From NCBI RefSeq assembly GCF_029873635.1, contig NC_080420.1, positions 50,111,457-50,175,456 on the forward strand: a stretch of DNA of 64,000 nt, given 5' to 3'. This DNA is from Malania oleifera (taxonomy: Eukaryota; Streptophyta; Magnoliopsida; Santalales; Ximeniaceae). Every line of letters starts with the position of its first letter. Position 1 is the stretch's first letter. The translations under genes were made by a program, and so were the position numbers. Below are positions 24,822 through 37,096 of this stretch, piece after piece. Below the pieces are notes generated by a model. That model saw only the letters and a list, made by a program, of their open reading frames with translations, was not told where the DNA came from and made no database searches.

Positions 24822-26726
24822 ATGGCAAACTTAGACATAGCTCCCTTTGGAGAGGGACAATCTTCACTTAGGTCACCAATCTTTTGTGGTTTGAACTATA
24901 CCTTCTGGAAAAAGAGAATGCAAATATATTTTCAAACTATGAATTGGAAAGCATGGGAAGTTGTCATGGAAGGTGACCAAATTCCCACTAAGATAGTTTA
25001 TACAAAACAAGTTCCCAAAGAGAAAAATGATATGAGCGACCTAGACTATAAGATACTACAAGTTAATGCTAGTGCTATGAATGCGTTATATTGTGCTTTA
25101 GATGCTAATGAATTTAATCGAGTAATGTCTTGTAAATCAGTTAAGGAAATATGGGATAAACTAGAAGTTACTTATGAAGGAACAACGGATATTAGAGATA
25201 ATAGGGTTGATATGCTTACAAGCGAGTATGAAGCCTTTAAGATGAACCCGGATGAATCAATTACAAATATGTTTACTAGATTCACTCATATAATAAATTC
25301 CCTAAATGCCTTAGGAAAAACTTACACTACTTATGAGATGATAAGAAAAATTCTAAGAGGTCTTCCCTCCATATGGGAACCAAAGGCTACCGCTATCACG
25401 GAAGGTAGAAATCTAAAAAATACATCCTTAGATGAGCTTATAGGTTCTCTCCTCACATACAAAATGGCAATGAATGAAAAGATTGAGAAAACCAAAGCTC
25501 AAGAAAAAATAGCCTTTAAAGCCTCAAAAGAAAACTCAAGTAGTGAAATGGATGAAGATGAAGAAGCTTTCATATCTAAAAAGCTAGCAAGGATACTAAG
25601 AAGGAGAAACAAATTCAAGAGAAGAAATCAAAAATATGAATCAGATGAATCAGAAGAAGAAGTTACCAAGAAATTAAAGAATAAAACTCCTAAATGCTAC
25701 AATTGCAATAAAGCTGGACATTTAAAATCGGAATGTCCACTATTAAAGAAAGAGTCTAAAAAGAAAAACAAGAAGGCCATGAAAGCCACTACTTAGGATA
25801 GTACAAGTAGTTCGGAGAATGAAATAAGTGACCAAGAGGTTGCTTACACGTGTTTTATGGCATGGGATAACGAAGAAAGCTCATCAACTAAATCTTCAAA
25901 TAATTCTTGTAGTGATAAATCAAGTGATGAGGGTATGTCATCTTATGATGAACTTCAAAATGATTTATTCAAAGTACATAAGATGCTTATCAAAGCAAAT
26001 AAACAAAATACTTCATTGAAGAATAAGAATGAAAGTTTAATGAAAAGTTAGAATTCTTAAAGAATGCTGAAAGAGATAAAGACTCAAAACTCAAGCAATT
26101 AGAACATAAGTATGAATCAGCAATGAAAGAAATAGAATCCAAAAATCTTGCTAAAAAAGAAAACAACTTGAAAATTGAGAAACTAGAAAGCAAGAATGAA
26201 CAAATGATAGAAGACCTTCAATCCCTATTCTCTACAGTTTATTAGAAAGATATGTATATTTCTGGATTAGAGGATAGAATAAGAAAACTATCTCCAGAGT
26301 TAGAGAAATTACAAAAGAAGGTTGATAACAAGAAAGAGATAGAAAATCTTAAGAGTCAAATTGAAGATAAAGATAAGATCATTCATAACTTCACAAAAAG
26401 AAAGGAAAACTTTGATAAGTTGATTGGCTTACAAAAAATGTCTCTAAATAAAGAAGGCATTGGTTTCAATGAAATTGAAAATGAAAAGAAAAAGAATTCT
26501 TACATGGGATATTTCTCGAAAGAACCTAAAGACTATACTTGCACATCTTCTAATGCCTACACAAACGCCATATGCTATCAATGCAAGAAAAAGGGGCATA
26601 TAAAGTTTGAATGTCTGTATAAAAGGAAATGTGTTAAAACCAAACAAGTATGAAAAATAAAAGAAACCTCCCTTGAAAAATCCTCCGGACCCAAGAAAAT
26701 ATGGGTACCAAAAATGAAATAATGAC
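24822..26726 (+). CDS. Gag-only polyprotein, array unit 2 (324-codon open N-terminal part, then broken)
   Basis: The first frame, 24822-25796, is open for 324 codons. It has the complete N-terminal segment (FGEGQ, NYTFWKKRMQ), a UBN2-type Gag core (LDANEFNRVM, EIWDKLEVTYEGT, NMFTRFTHIIN, KILRGLPSIWEPKAT) and the zinc knuckle CYNCNKAGHLKSECP at residues 288-302. It ends at TAG 25794-25796, at the same codon where unit 1 has TAG. After it the frame continues (25797-26050), breaks by a 1-base deletion near 26045, meets the second shared TAG at 26243-26245 and resumes at 26252-26653 with knuckle CYQCKKKGHIKFEC. The Gag would bind RNA and form particles; the knuckle-bearing first part could still be made. 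Pol is absent. Confidence 0.7.
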
Positions 26727-27827
26727 TTCACACATATATAAAATAGAAAATGGCATTGTTGGCCAAAATCATAGGATGACTTTTTACAAGGCTTAACTTA
26801 AAAAAAATATAAAGAAAATATCAAATCTGAGCTTATCATATAAGCGCCTTGATGTTACATGCTACATGCTTACTTGCCTACATGTGATATATTGATATGC
26901 TATATGCTACATGTGTATTAATTAACTTGACTTGATTTATATTGAAAAGTATGACTCACTATGCTGAAAATTGAGAATGAGATTATTGAGCTTAAGCATA
27001 AATTTTTGATATAAGGATAATTCTTGAACATGCATGATTTTAAATGAATCACATGGATAAACATACTGCTCTTTATCTATGAGCTATGAAAGATATTGTA
27101 GTTATATTGGTATCCATGAACTATACATTATGTGATATTAAGCTTTGGTTTCTATAAAGTATTTTTAGTTTCACATGTTAAAAATTTCAATGGATATCAA
27201 ATCTAAAAGCTCAATTGGTATCACAAAGTCAAATTATTTATGAGCATGATTATGTTTATGAGCATGATGTTGATGATCTTAACATGATATTGATATTTGA
27301 TATATGATATGATTCAATATTTTACATGGGATGATAAAACCAAAATTAATAACAAAACTGATTGTATTGAATTCAGGGGTAGTGTCATGAATCTTTAATC
27401 AATTGATATCATGAATTAATTTTTTAATTTTAAATTGGTATCATAAAAACCATCAAATTAATTTCAGCTGGTATCTTGAATAAATGCTGTGAGCTACACA
27501 CTTTCCATGCTATATTGAAAAACAATAACTTGACTGTGTACGTGTGTTTAGAATACATGGTTATTGATATGCTCAAAATGATTTGTATTTGAATTTAAAT
27601 CTTTTCTTTTCTTTTTGATTGATGTCAAAAGGGGGAGAAGTTGTGAAGCAAAAATTGAGCATGAGCATAATATTGATTGAAAAAGGTTGTAAAACCAAAA
27701 TAAAGTGAGCATGATTGATGAAATTAATATTGATCTTATTAAGATGAAGCTTATTGAAAGGGGGAGCCTTTTTAAGGCTTACTCAAATATTTGCTCCTTG
27801 TTTGTCATCATCAAAAAGGGGGGAGAT
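26727..27827 (+). other. Non-coding 3' interior and polypurine tracts, array unit 2
   Basis: Near-identical counterpart of 21356-22466 with the same three G-run purine tracts, the last (CAAAAAGGGGGGAGATTG) directly before LTR 3. No protein-coding homology is seen. Confidence 0.6.
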
Positions 27828-30120
27828 TGTTGGCCTTACAAGGCTTAAAATCTTGTTAACTTGTTTTGACGCTAACAAACAAGTGAAATTTAATGTATTT
27901 GTGTGACTAATTATATTTCAGGGCTCATATATGAGAAAGCAAGGTCAAAGTGCTCACAAGGATCAAATGAAGTTTAAAAGAGTCAAAGCATGGATTTAAA
28001 GATGATATATGAAACCTTGAAAAATATGAGGACATGAACGAGTTGTTGAAAGCCAAGACATATTAAAGTTCAAAGAGCCAAAGAAAAGCAAAGTGAGAAA
28101 GCTCAAAGAATATGAAAGCTTGAAGAAAAGATGGAAGCTTGAAGAAACAAAACATGAATACTCGAGAACCTAGAATGAGAAAAGTTTTAGAAGTTTTCAT
28201 GTAAGTGCTTTAATGTTTAAAATATCGTTTGAAATATTTTGAAGCTCTTAGGTTAACTTATACCTAGATACTTTTTAAAATACTTGGAAAAAATATTTTT
28301 ATAAGGTCAAAAATTATTTTAAAAAGGTTAGAGTCATTTTTGGAATGAAAAGCATCAAAAAGAGTCTTTCCATTTGCTGTTAGTTTTTATACAGCCGCAT
28401 TAAGGTGAATTTTTCTCTATTAAAAACTCATTATTTTAATAAGTGGTCAACATAAAAGTTGTATTATTTTCTATTAGCTTTCATTTTACACCAAGAACAC
28501 CTAATTTGAAGTTATACATAAAAAGTTATGGCTAAAACACTAAAGTGGGGTCACTACTGTCAAAGAAAAAGACAGAAAGTGGCAGTAGCAAGTTCAGACG
28601 TCTGAACTTGCGACTTTGGACATTTGAACTTGCGACCCCAGACGTCTAAACCCTAAGTTCTGACATCTGACCCTGTATCTAGTTCTATTTTTCAAGGGTT
28701 TCAGGAACATCAGATGTTTGACCTCGACTCTTCAGATGTCTGAACATTGTTCAACGGACAAAAATTTTAAAACTCTTATTTTTAAATTATAGCCGTTTGA
28801 AACCCAAATTTTCTAATACCTTGGGAAATTTTTTAAGGAAACTTTTGCAACATGGAAAGAAGTTTGAAAGCCTATAAATACATGGTTTTACAAATCAAAA
28901 TACATCCAAGAATTGAAAAATCTGCTTGTAAAGCTGAAAGCACTCTTGTTCTTCCAAAGCTCTCTTGTTCACTCATTGCAAAACTCTTTTGCTGAGATAT
29001 TCTGAAGTGCTAATCCTTCCTCCTCTGAATTCCTACTCCTAATCCTTATCTAAGAAGGATATTGGTGGATTCTACACTTGAACTTCATTGTAGTTCATAT
29101 TGATATTTTACATTCAAAGTATATAGTGTTGAAATTGTACTAACTTGCTTTTTAAGAAAGTATACTTGTACGCAGATCTTATCTTGTGTTTCTTATAGTT
29201 CTTTGACGTTCTAAGGGTTGTTTGGATCATTGGCTAAGCAAGGGGATACTGCTTAGAGAGGCGGGCTCTAGCCTATGTAAGGAGTGACCGAACGAGAGAA
29301 TATCGTTTAGAGAAGGCGGGCTCTAGCCTTAACCAAGGAGTGTTGTAATCAGTATTGTTCCACCCATCAATGAAACTAAACTAGTGAATCCTTTGGTGGT
29401 TTGCCAAAGGCGAAGACGTAGGTTGGGTATAAGCCGAACCTCGTAAAAATCTCCATCTCATTCTTTCTTTCCCTTACTCTTTATTTTCAGCATATTTAAA
29501 TTGTGTGGATGATTTTAAATTTGAAAATCATATAAACTACATATATTTTGTAATCAAACAAACTTAAGGTTTAATTTTGATTTGGGTTGCGGAAACCGAA
29601 AGGGAGTATGTTGGTTACACCATATCTTGTGGAAATCTTACGGGAGTACGTTACTTGGTTAACATCCCAAAGATAAATTTACCAAGAGTTTATTTGAGTT
29701 CTAAATATTTGGAAAGAGTGATTTGATTCATCTATACAGGGCTTTACATCAGCAAGCATAAATTCTCATTCACTACAGGGCTTGATTCAAATTTGGAAAA
29801 TATAAACAAACAACCATCTTGAGTTGTTATATTACCAAAGTGTTGAATACTTTATATCTTAGTTTGGTTGTTTGTTGTTTAAGTTGTACTTAGCAAATAA
29901 ATTGATTGTTTGGCTTGAAGATATTATTTAATTGATTAGTTGTTTAATTGTGTTATTGATCGGATAAAAGAACTAAGTTCTCGATTGATTAAATAATTAA
30001 ACAAACAAGTTAAGAATTGATTAAAAGAAATAATGGAAGTTTAAAGTATCTCAAAAGGAATTAAAAGAAATTTTTAAAAGCCAATTCACCCCCCCTCTTG
30101 GGAAGCTATTCCTAATTTCA
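27828..30120 (+). mobile_element. Array LTR 3
   Basis: This is the 2293-bp 3' LTR of the array, ending CCTAATTTCA and followed by the TACCA duplication. The iterons at 28596-28745 are more decayed than in LTRs 1 and 2. The TATA box CCTATAAATA lies near 28870. Confidence 0.9.
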
Positions 30121-30125
30121 TACCA

Positions 30126-31998
30126 ATTGCGCAGATAAATATAATATGTGAAAATTAAATCATGTGCAACATTCACAATCTATTGAATATAACATACATG
30201 CGTAGGAATATAAAGTGCAAGAAATTAAAAGCAGACACACGATGTGTTATCAGGGTTTGGCCAATACTACCTACATCCTCGCCTCAAGCTGACAAGCAAT
30301 AGGGTTCCACTAAGTTGCTCACTTGGGGGTGGAGCGACACTGTTTACAATACCTTACTAGGATGGTACACCTAGTTCTCCTAGTCGGGTCTGAACCAGTC
30401 AGGTGCTCTCCTAACCGGGTCTGAGCAAGTTCGAGACTATTCACAGGGCTAGTCTCACTCTTTCAAAAACCCGTTGAGAATACAACAGATAATCAAATAA
30501 ATTTTTGTGTACAAGGAAATGCTTCTACTACAAGCACATATATACAACAATATAGCCCAAATACACTCACATATGATATGCAAATAAGCTCAATGTGAGA
30601 ATGCGATTTTCACAAAAAATAATTTTTGAATTAAGGGTTTATGGCTCAAAAATATTTTCGCAAGCACAAGCCAATGAGCCTTTGAATCTTGCAATGGATG
30701 TGCAAGATTCACAAGTAAGAAATAGTTTTTCTTCAAGGATATTTATCAATGATAATATATGGAGAAAACTTAGGGTTTACTCTCAAGATAATGATCTGAA
30801 GAATGAATGGGACTTGAGAGAAAAAACAATATGATTTGTAAACAATAAAATGCCCAAGATAAAGAATGCTCTCTTGAATATGATTTTTCAAATGAATAAC
30901 AAGGAGAGGATGAAAAACTAGCTTGAAAGAGTAAAAATAAGATATAAAAATTTTAGAGAATTTTTCTAGCTAATCATCATACTAGTTATGAATTATGAAG
31001 GGGTATATATAGAATTGGGTGAAAATCTGACCATTGGGGATACGTTGAGTATTATTAGAAAAGTTTAATTAATTTTTAAATGTGTTTAGGCATTTAAAAA
31101 TGGCCTTTCCCGAGAGGTTCGGTTGACCTAAGCTCGGGCCGGTCGACGAGTCGTGCAAGGTCGATTGATTGAACACATGACTCGTTGGCTGAGTAGTCAC
31201 AAGAGATTTGAATTTTAGACTCTTTGGCTGACCAGGGGAACCAATGGTTGACCAACACAAAGCGCATTGGAACCCTTCATGTGTTCGGTCGACCATGAGA
31301 AAAGTTCGGTTGACCACTAATGAGGTTCGGTCGACCAAGTCAATTTTGAACTATGAGTTTGGTTGACCAAGTTGGTGGAAAAAGGTACTTTTGAAGTTCG
31401 GTCAACTGAGGACACTCAGTTCAAAAATGGGCCAGTCAACCGAGCCAAGTCAAATATTTGACTTCTACCTATTCGATCAACCGAAGCGTTTATAACGCAA
31501 TCACTCGGTCGACCGAGGCTTAGTCAAACATTGACTTTCTAGCCAACGGTTTGTTATGTCGACTGGGCTTTTAAATTAAGCTTAAAAATCTAGCATCGAT
31601 CAACCGAGTTTTTGTAAACTTCGTTTTAACCCAAATCTTTGACCCTAACCAATTAGTTATTTAAGAAAAAAGTTTTTGTAAGAAGTTCTGGTCCCTAGGG
31701 TCAGTCTACGGCCATCCTAAGCTTATCAACCGCATATTGTGCATGACATGCATAATATTACAAACCAAATTATAAACTAAATGCAATACAATGAAAAGCA
31801 TAAGTCATCTTCTTCATCTTTGCTCTACTGTCTTATTGGAATACGCCAGATGATGTGAGCTTTTAAGTTCTATTTTGGTTTCCATTTTCCCTTTCCTTAT
31901 GTATGTGTTGGATTATACCTTGTTCAATCACTAAATACACACATAAGATATAGATGCTTTGTCAACTCAAAATAGGGATCAGATTCAAAAAATCAACA
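30126..31998 (-). mobile_element. 5' LTR of element 'B', part 2
   Basis: This continues the LTR begun at 16979; both parts together give about 1991 bp. Read on the minus strand it starts TGTTGATTTTTTGAATC at 31998. The region 31240-31998 matches the left-hand LTR fragment 10460-11194. On the minus strand come the GGTCGACCGA-type iterons (31112-31520), then the TATA-like box CTATATATACCCC (31000-31012), then the R/U5 region. Confidence 0.85.
31000..31520 (-). promoter_or_regulatory. GGTCGACCGA-type iterons plus TATA box of element 'B'
   Basis: About ten near-copies of TTCGGTCGACCGAA occur between 31112 and 31520; CTCGGTCGACCGAGG near 31505 is a perfect palindrome. Decayed copies read GGTTGACC or GGTCAACT. 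The TATA-like CTATATATA on the minus strand at 31000-31012 lies downstream. The same iterons recur in the partial LTR at 10460-10760. Confidence 0.65.
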
Positions 31999-32359
31999 TA
32001 TTTTAGATGTCTACTTAAACTTTTACTTGTGGACATGTTCAAGGTAAATTACTTCTTCATTAAGTGTACCTTATTGGCGGCTAATTACTGCTCGTACATG
32101 TTGGAGAGTGCATCCATAAGAGACTTAATGGTTGTCATATTCTTGATATTAAGGCAATAGACTTTGTCAGCGTTATCCTGATAGCTCTAAGAGCTTTTCG
32201 GTCAAGCAACTCCTACTTGTCCTCCGTCATGTAATCTGGCTTTCCCTTCAATGGTAAGTGTAACTCCTTACCAAACAAGTAGTCCTCAGTCTACATCTTC
32301 CAGAAACTGAGGTTGGTACTGTTAAACATCTCGATCTTTGAGCTCTTTTCATTAGACAT
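31999..32359 (-). pseudogene. Copia gag N-terminus of element 'D', interrupted by 'B'
   Basis: On the minus strand from 32359 the text reads MSNEKSSKIEMFNSTNLSFWK then TAG, EDYLFGKELHLPL, LLDRKALRAIRITL and further pieces. This is a Tork/Tnt1-like Gag start, similar in layout to the intronic element at 44882. In-frame TAG codons and a frameshift show decay. It stops abruptly at the end of element B's LTR (31998), so B inserted into it. Confidence 0.7.
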
Positions 32360-32948
32360 CTTGATTCGTCAATCTAAAATGACTTTGAAAGCCTAGTCAA
32401 ACCTTTTGGTCAAAATCAGTCAACTTTTTGTTAAACTTAATGGAATATACTTCCACTTAAAGGAATATTCCTAACGTCGTTACTAACATTGTTACTTGAC
32501 GCCGTTACTTGATTATTGATGTGGCGTTGACGTGGCAGGTGGGGTCCTAGGATGATGTGGATGCTAACGTGGCAAGTGGGCCCAAGGATGATGTGGCGGC
32601 TGATACGTGTTTGCTGATGTGGGTCTAACACAGCGCTGACGTGGCACTGATGAGGATGCTAACTTAGCTTTGCTGATGTGGCATGATGACGTCACGCTGA
32701 AGTGGGTTGACTAATGATGTGGCAGTGGGGGCCCAGTGATGATTGTGCTAAATTACACCAGGTAAATTCCCAGGGAAGTGTGGGGTCACAATGGACTGCT
32801 TAAGTCCCACTTTCTAAGAAAGAATTTTCCTTAGACACATAATTAATACAATATAGCTCCTAGGACCTCCGATCTAGTGAATTTACTTTGATCTAGCTAT
32901 TTTGCTCTGATATGGTGACTTTGCTTCGATATGGATTTAATACCAATT
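32360..32948 (-). other. Leader of element 'D' with primer binding site
   Basis: This is untranslated sequence between the LTR and the gag start. On the minus strand TTGGTATTAAATCC directly after the LTR end (about 32935-32948) is a primer-site remnant. A run of 'GATGTGG'/'TGACGTGGCA'-like repeats lies at 32515-32735. Confidence 0.5.
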
Positions 32949-33387
32949 GTTAAAGATTTAGGAACAATAATCACACACACAAGCAAAACAAGCAGACAAA
33001 ATAAGAATACCAGATTTACGTGGTTCAGTCTAATCTGACCTACGCCTACGAAGCACACCGAATATACTATAATCCGGGAGAAAAATAAGAGGAGAAGACA
33101 CACACTCAACTCAACTCTTCTCACACTTTTCTCTTTCTCACCTGCAGTACTCTCACGCTCCTCGCTCACTCACTTCACTATATTCACATTCACGTACAAT
33201 TGTTTCATTATATAGTTATATTGAAAGGATAGGAAAGGAAGGGAGTAATTGAGATATTTAATAAATTATTTTAGCATGCGGACATTATCATTCCAACTTA
33301 CGAAAGTTGGATCCTCCGTTGTAGCTCATCCTCTTTAAGGCCATTAAATTCCGTTTCCATTTTCTCCATTTCCATATTTTCTTAACA
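32949..33387 (-). mobile_element. LTR of Copia element 'D', about 439 bp
   Basis: Read on the minus strand it starts TGTTAAGAAAATATGG at 33387 and ends CTTTAACA at 32949, next to the primer site. A TATA-like CAATATAACTATATAATG on the minus strand lies near 33207-33224. The R/U5 region has ACGTGGTTCAG (33018). The right boundary rests on the TG start only; the candidate target duplication is TATAC (33388-33392). Confidence 0.6.
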
Positions 33388-33570
33388 TATACAATATTTA
33401 ACTTGTTGTGCATGATTTAAATATTTGTATATCTTTATATCTGCAGTATTTGTGATAACTTAGAGAGACCCTAAGTTGTATAATACTACTTGTAGATTTT
33501 AAAATTAGGAAATAACCGACTTATATTTTTAAAACCTCCAATTCACCCCCCTTCTTGAGAATACACAAAA
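33388..33570 (+). mobile_element. U5 end of another Copia LTR (fragment)
   Basis: CCAATTCACCCCCCTTCTTGAGAATAC near 33536 is the hallmark end of plant Copia LTRs in plus orientation. The rest of the LTR is not recognisable here. Confidence 0.4.
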
Positions 33571-34689
33571 AATCGCACTATTTATAGACAACCTCAATAT
33601 AACACTGCATTCCTAAACTCAAAGATTTTTGAGAATCTCCCATTCACTTACAAATTCAAAGCCTCTAGTCTTTTTGAATTCCAGCCTAATAACCTTACAA
33701 ACCAAACCCTATGACTTATTTGAATTTAAGTATTAACTTCTAATGACTCTTACAAATTAAATCCTTTATTTATTTGAATTGAAACTAAACCAGTAACTAA
33801 AGTCCTGTCATTTCTTGAATGTTGTTGCAACATCTCAACAAACTAAACTTGCTTTTTATTTTATTTTATTATATACTTTGGCGATAAGCATTGCTTGATT
33901 AGAAAACAACTCAAATGATCGGTTTCTCCTATTATCTCCTAATTGAGACTACCCTTGATATTTTGGCATGAATGATCAAATTTTTTAAATTAAGCTTATT
34001 TAATATACCAAGTGGTAATTTTCTAACTCCCAAGTGTCTCTTCAAGGGAGTGACGCAAACGATATAAACAAACACTAACTCTAAATAGTTAGACTGAGCG
34101 AGTAAATTGAAGATTTCTTTTCTTTTTATATATATAAATGCACGAAATTAAAGTTGCGAGGAGGAAGAGTTTGAAAAAAAATATTTCAAATATTGTATTA
34201 ATAATAGGAAAATCCATACAAGTGGTCACTAACCCTCCTAATGAAAATATGAAGGAAGAGGGACACTGGTGGGCTTGGAGGGGAAGGAGAGGGGAAGTGG
34301 TAGAAGAGGCTCTTGAGTTTCAGCTTTTGGTGCAATTGAGGAAGGAAAGAGGAGGGTAAACACCTTTTGCCTTTTGGTGCTGCTGAAAAAGGATAAATTT
34401 AAGAATAAAAATCATTTTTCAGATATTGAATTTATGTTCAACAGAAACACATGAGCTAAAAATAGAAATACAATAATAAAAAATCAATTTTCATTCTAAC
34501 CCTATAAAGGCGCTCCATTTTTTAATCACATCATTCCAAATATTCATTCTAGAGTGGATATTTAGAAATTTATTCAATTAAAATTACTTTTTTTGGAAAA
34601 AAAAACTCCTAATTAAATAGGGTGCTTTGATTGTCTTCAGATTTGGGAAAAAAAAACCCATTTGGTCAAAAATAGGTCTTTGAATGTGC
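33571..34689. other. Intergenic DNA, nothing recognised
   Basis: AT-rich sequence without convincing coding potential or repeat boundaries. It separates the retrotransposon nest from the host gene promoter. Confidence 0.5.
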
Positions 34690-35060
34690 AATAATTACTT
34701 CAAAACCCATGACGTGTCATGCATGCAAGACAGCATAGACAAAAGAAAACCCTGGCCACGCCGCATGGAATCCTGGCCCAGCCAGCAGGCAAAATGTCTA
34801 CGACAATACACGTGGGAGAATCCTTCAGGTCTGAATCTGCCCGTCGAATCTGACGGTTCTCGCCGTTATACAACGTCTCTTCTCTCTCTCTCTCTCACCG
34901 TTCGATCGTCCGCTACTTAACGTCCCGTTGATGGTTCTTGGACGGAGGAGATTAGCGCGGGGGGTGAGGGTAACGTGCCAACGGAGGGAGACAAGAGACA
35001 ACAACGACACGTAATGATTGATAAAATATTTTATACACCTTTTTAGCTTCTCATTACATT
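34690..35060 (+). promoter_or_regulatory. Promoter region of the TPX2-family gene
   Basis: Base composition changes to less AT-rich sequence. A G-box CACGTG lies at 34809-34814, CT-rich stretches at 34870-34900, ACACGTAATG near 35008 and a TATA-like TTTTATACACC near 35030. Transcription probably starts shortly after. Promoter function is inferred from position and motifs. Confidence 0.45.
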
Positions 35061-35166
35061 TGCAGGGTTAACACTCCCCACTGCTCACTGGAGAGAGAGA
35101 GAGAGAGAGTAAGGTCTCTGAAAAGATCTGGGGAAGAGGGGGTTTGTGGCTTTGATGCTTCTACTC

Positions 35167-35542
35167 GTAAGTACGCTTGCCTCAGATTCTCTCTGCTATT
35201 GATTCGGCCACACGCATAGTTTGGAGTCTTTTGAAGCTTTTAATTTGATTGGGGATTTTGTGAGTACGCTCTGGATCGGCGTTTCTGTCGGCTGGTTTTG
35301 TGATCCAATCTTTGCCGTTGAAGGCTTCAATGATCATTTGAGGTTGTGGACTTGCGATTCTAATGGTGATTTGCGTTTTAGTTTCTTTGAAATGCGTGGA
35401 TTTCTGTAGTTTTCTGTGTGCGTGGTTTTCTAAAGCATTGTTTGATTCACCCGCCAAAATAGCAGGAAATACACTTGTTTCAATTCCATTGATTTTCACT
35501 GATCCGCACTTCACTGAGAAGCTCTTATATTGTGACTCCTCC

Positions 35543-35575
<33 letters not shown>

Positions 35576-35819
35576 GAACTATGTTTTCTGGTTATTTTGA
35601 CCTATCCAAACTTAAGTCAGGCCGCGAGTGACACAAAAATGCATTTCGTTGTTAGTTGGTTTGTTTGTTTGTTTGTTTGTTTTTTTTTTTGTTTTTTTGG
35701 TTTTGTTTTTGTAAATTTATATGCTACTTTAGTTGATTGTTTGGCCGTTATTAGCGAATTATTGATTATTTAATTTGGCACATATCTTTATGTTCGCCTT
35801 TTTGGTGATTAGGTAGCAG
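35167..35819 (+). other. Probable intron in the 5' untranslated region
   Basis: The donor GTAAGTA at 35167 and acceptor GTAGCAG ending at 35819 bracket T-rich, intron-like DNA 22 bases upstream of the start codon. A (GA)n run at 35093-35110 lies in the presumed first exon. Confidence 0.5.
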
Positions 35820-35841
35820 TTGATGCTCGATTCGGCTGCTC

Positions 35842-37058
35842 ATGGCTGGTGAGACGGTGCAACCCTTTAGCCTCAGTTTTCAGGTCACTTTATAATTTTG
35901 AGATCTGTTTTTTTTGGATGCGTACTGTTTGATTTGTTTATTAAACAGTTTGTACTGTTTGATTTGTTTATTAAACAATCTTTTTTATTTAATAAAAACT
36001 AAGAAGTGTGATTTGCTAGATTTGCTTTTGTAGTTGGTATTATTCACGCCACTACAATGCTATATAACTTTTTTCTTTTTTTTGTAAAGGTAGTTCTATG
36101 GTAGAAAACTTTTGTGGATGCTATTAAGCGAGAGGTGCTTTTGTATATATGTTAAAAGTATATATACTATAATTGAATGTCTTTAGCTTTACACAAAAAG
36201 TGATTATATAACTTTATATATGAGCTTCATCTCCGCCAACAACAGAGTCTTTTCTTTGATTTTTTTTTGCTTTTGTTTGGTTTCTTTTGTTTGGTCTCTC
36301 TTTTTTTCTTTAGAATGTAAATAAAAGGGGAACTCCAATATAAATTCAAATATGTGTGTAAATTTTATATGTGTACGTAAATTAAAATGCAGGACTAAGA
36401 ATGATTAATCGTTCGATTCCCTTCCCCACAACTCTGCAATTGAGTGAAACTTTAAAAACATGTTTAATTTAACCTATGAAAATTATTGTATATCATTCTG
36501 GAATTATTTGAAAATTCTGCTAAAGTTATTGAGATGATTGATTATTTTAATTTTTTAAGTATCTGTTAGGATTTTAAAAATGCCTGCGAATTATTAATTC
36601 AAAAATGATAAATCTGGGGCATGTAACCTAATATCAGAGATTGTTATAATCTCTCTCTCTCTCTCTCTCATTTTGAAACTTTTTGGTTGATCCAGCTGGC
36701 TGACACATTAACTTAAAACTCAAATGTCCACATTGCTGTCCGCTATGTTAGAAACCCAGAATGATACACTTGTGAGATCTGCTAATTGGAGATTATTGTT
36801 TTTTTGTTTTTAAATATTATCCTTTTCTTCTAACTAAATTTGCAAACAGCCAGAGCTGTCCAACTGCAAGATAGAGTTGTCCATGCTTGTGTTTTTGGCT
36901 GATTTGTCCAATTACTCTCACTTTAATGGCAGGCTGATTCTTTACACACTGGTTCTATTTCATTTGGGAGGTTTGAAAGTGAATCCTTATCTTGGGAAAG
37001 AAGGTCATCCTTTTCACACAATAGGTATCTTGAAGAGGTTGAAAAATGTTCCAAACCT

Positions 37059-37096
<38 letters not shown>

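Larger units (their letters stand above)
17092..30125 (+). mobile_element. Tandem Copia-type array: LTR-gag-LTR-gag-LTR, single target duplication
   Basis: Three LTRs (17097-19391, 22467-24764, 27828-30120; 2295, 2298 and 2293 bp) alternate with two interiors (3075 and 3063 bp). Only one target duplication exists for the whole unit: TACCA at 17092-17096 and at 30121-30125, with none between units. The target is the LTR of element B. Both interiors hold only Gag and a 1.1-kb non-coding part, so the element is of the gag-only, non-autonomous kind. The two units are very similar across LTRs and interiors. Origin by unequal recombination between LTRs of one inserted element is the simplest explanation. 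Confidence 0.9.

Noticed and set aside
35363..35773. 136-codon open frame in the 5' leader of the TPX2-family gene
   Set aside because: It lies inside the predicted 5' UTR intron and is rich in low-complexity Ser/Leu/Phe from CT and T runs.
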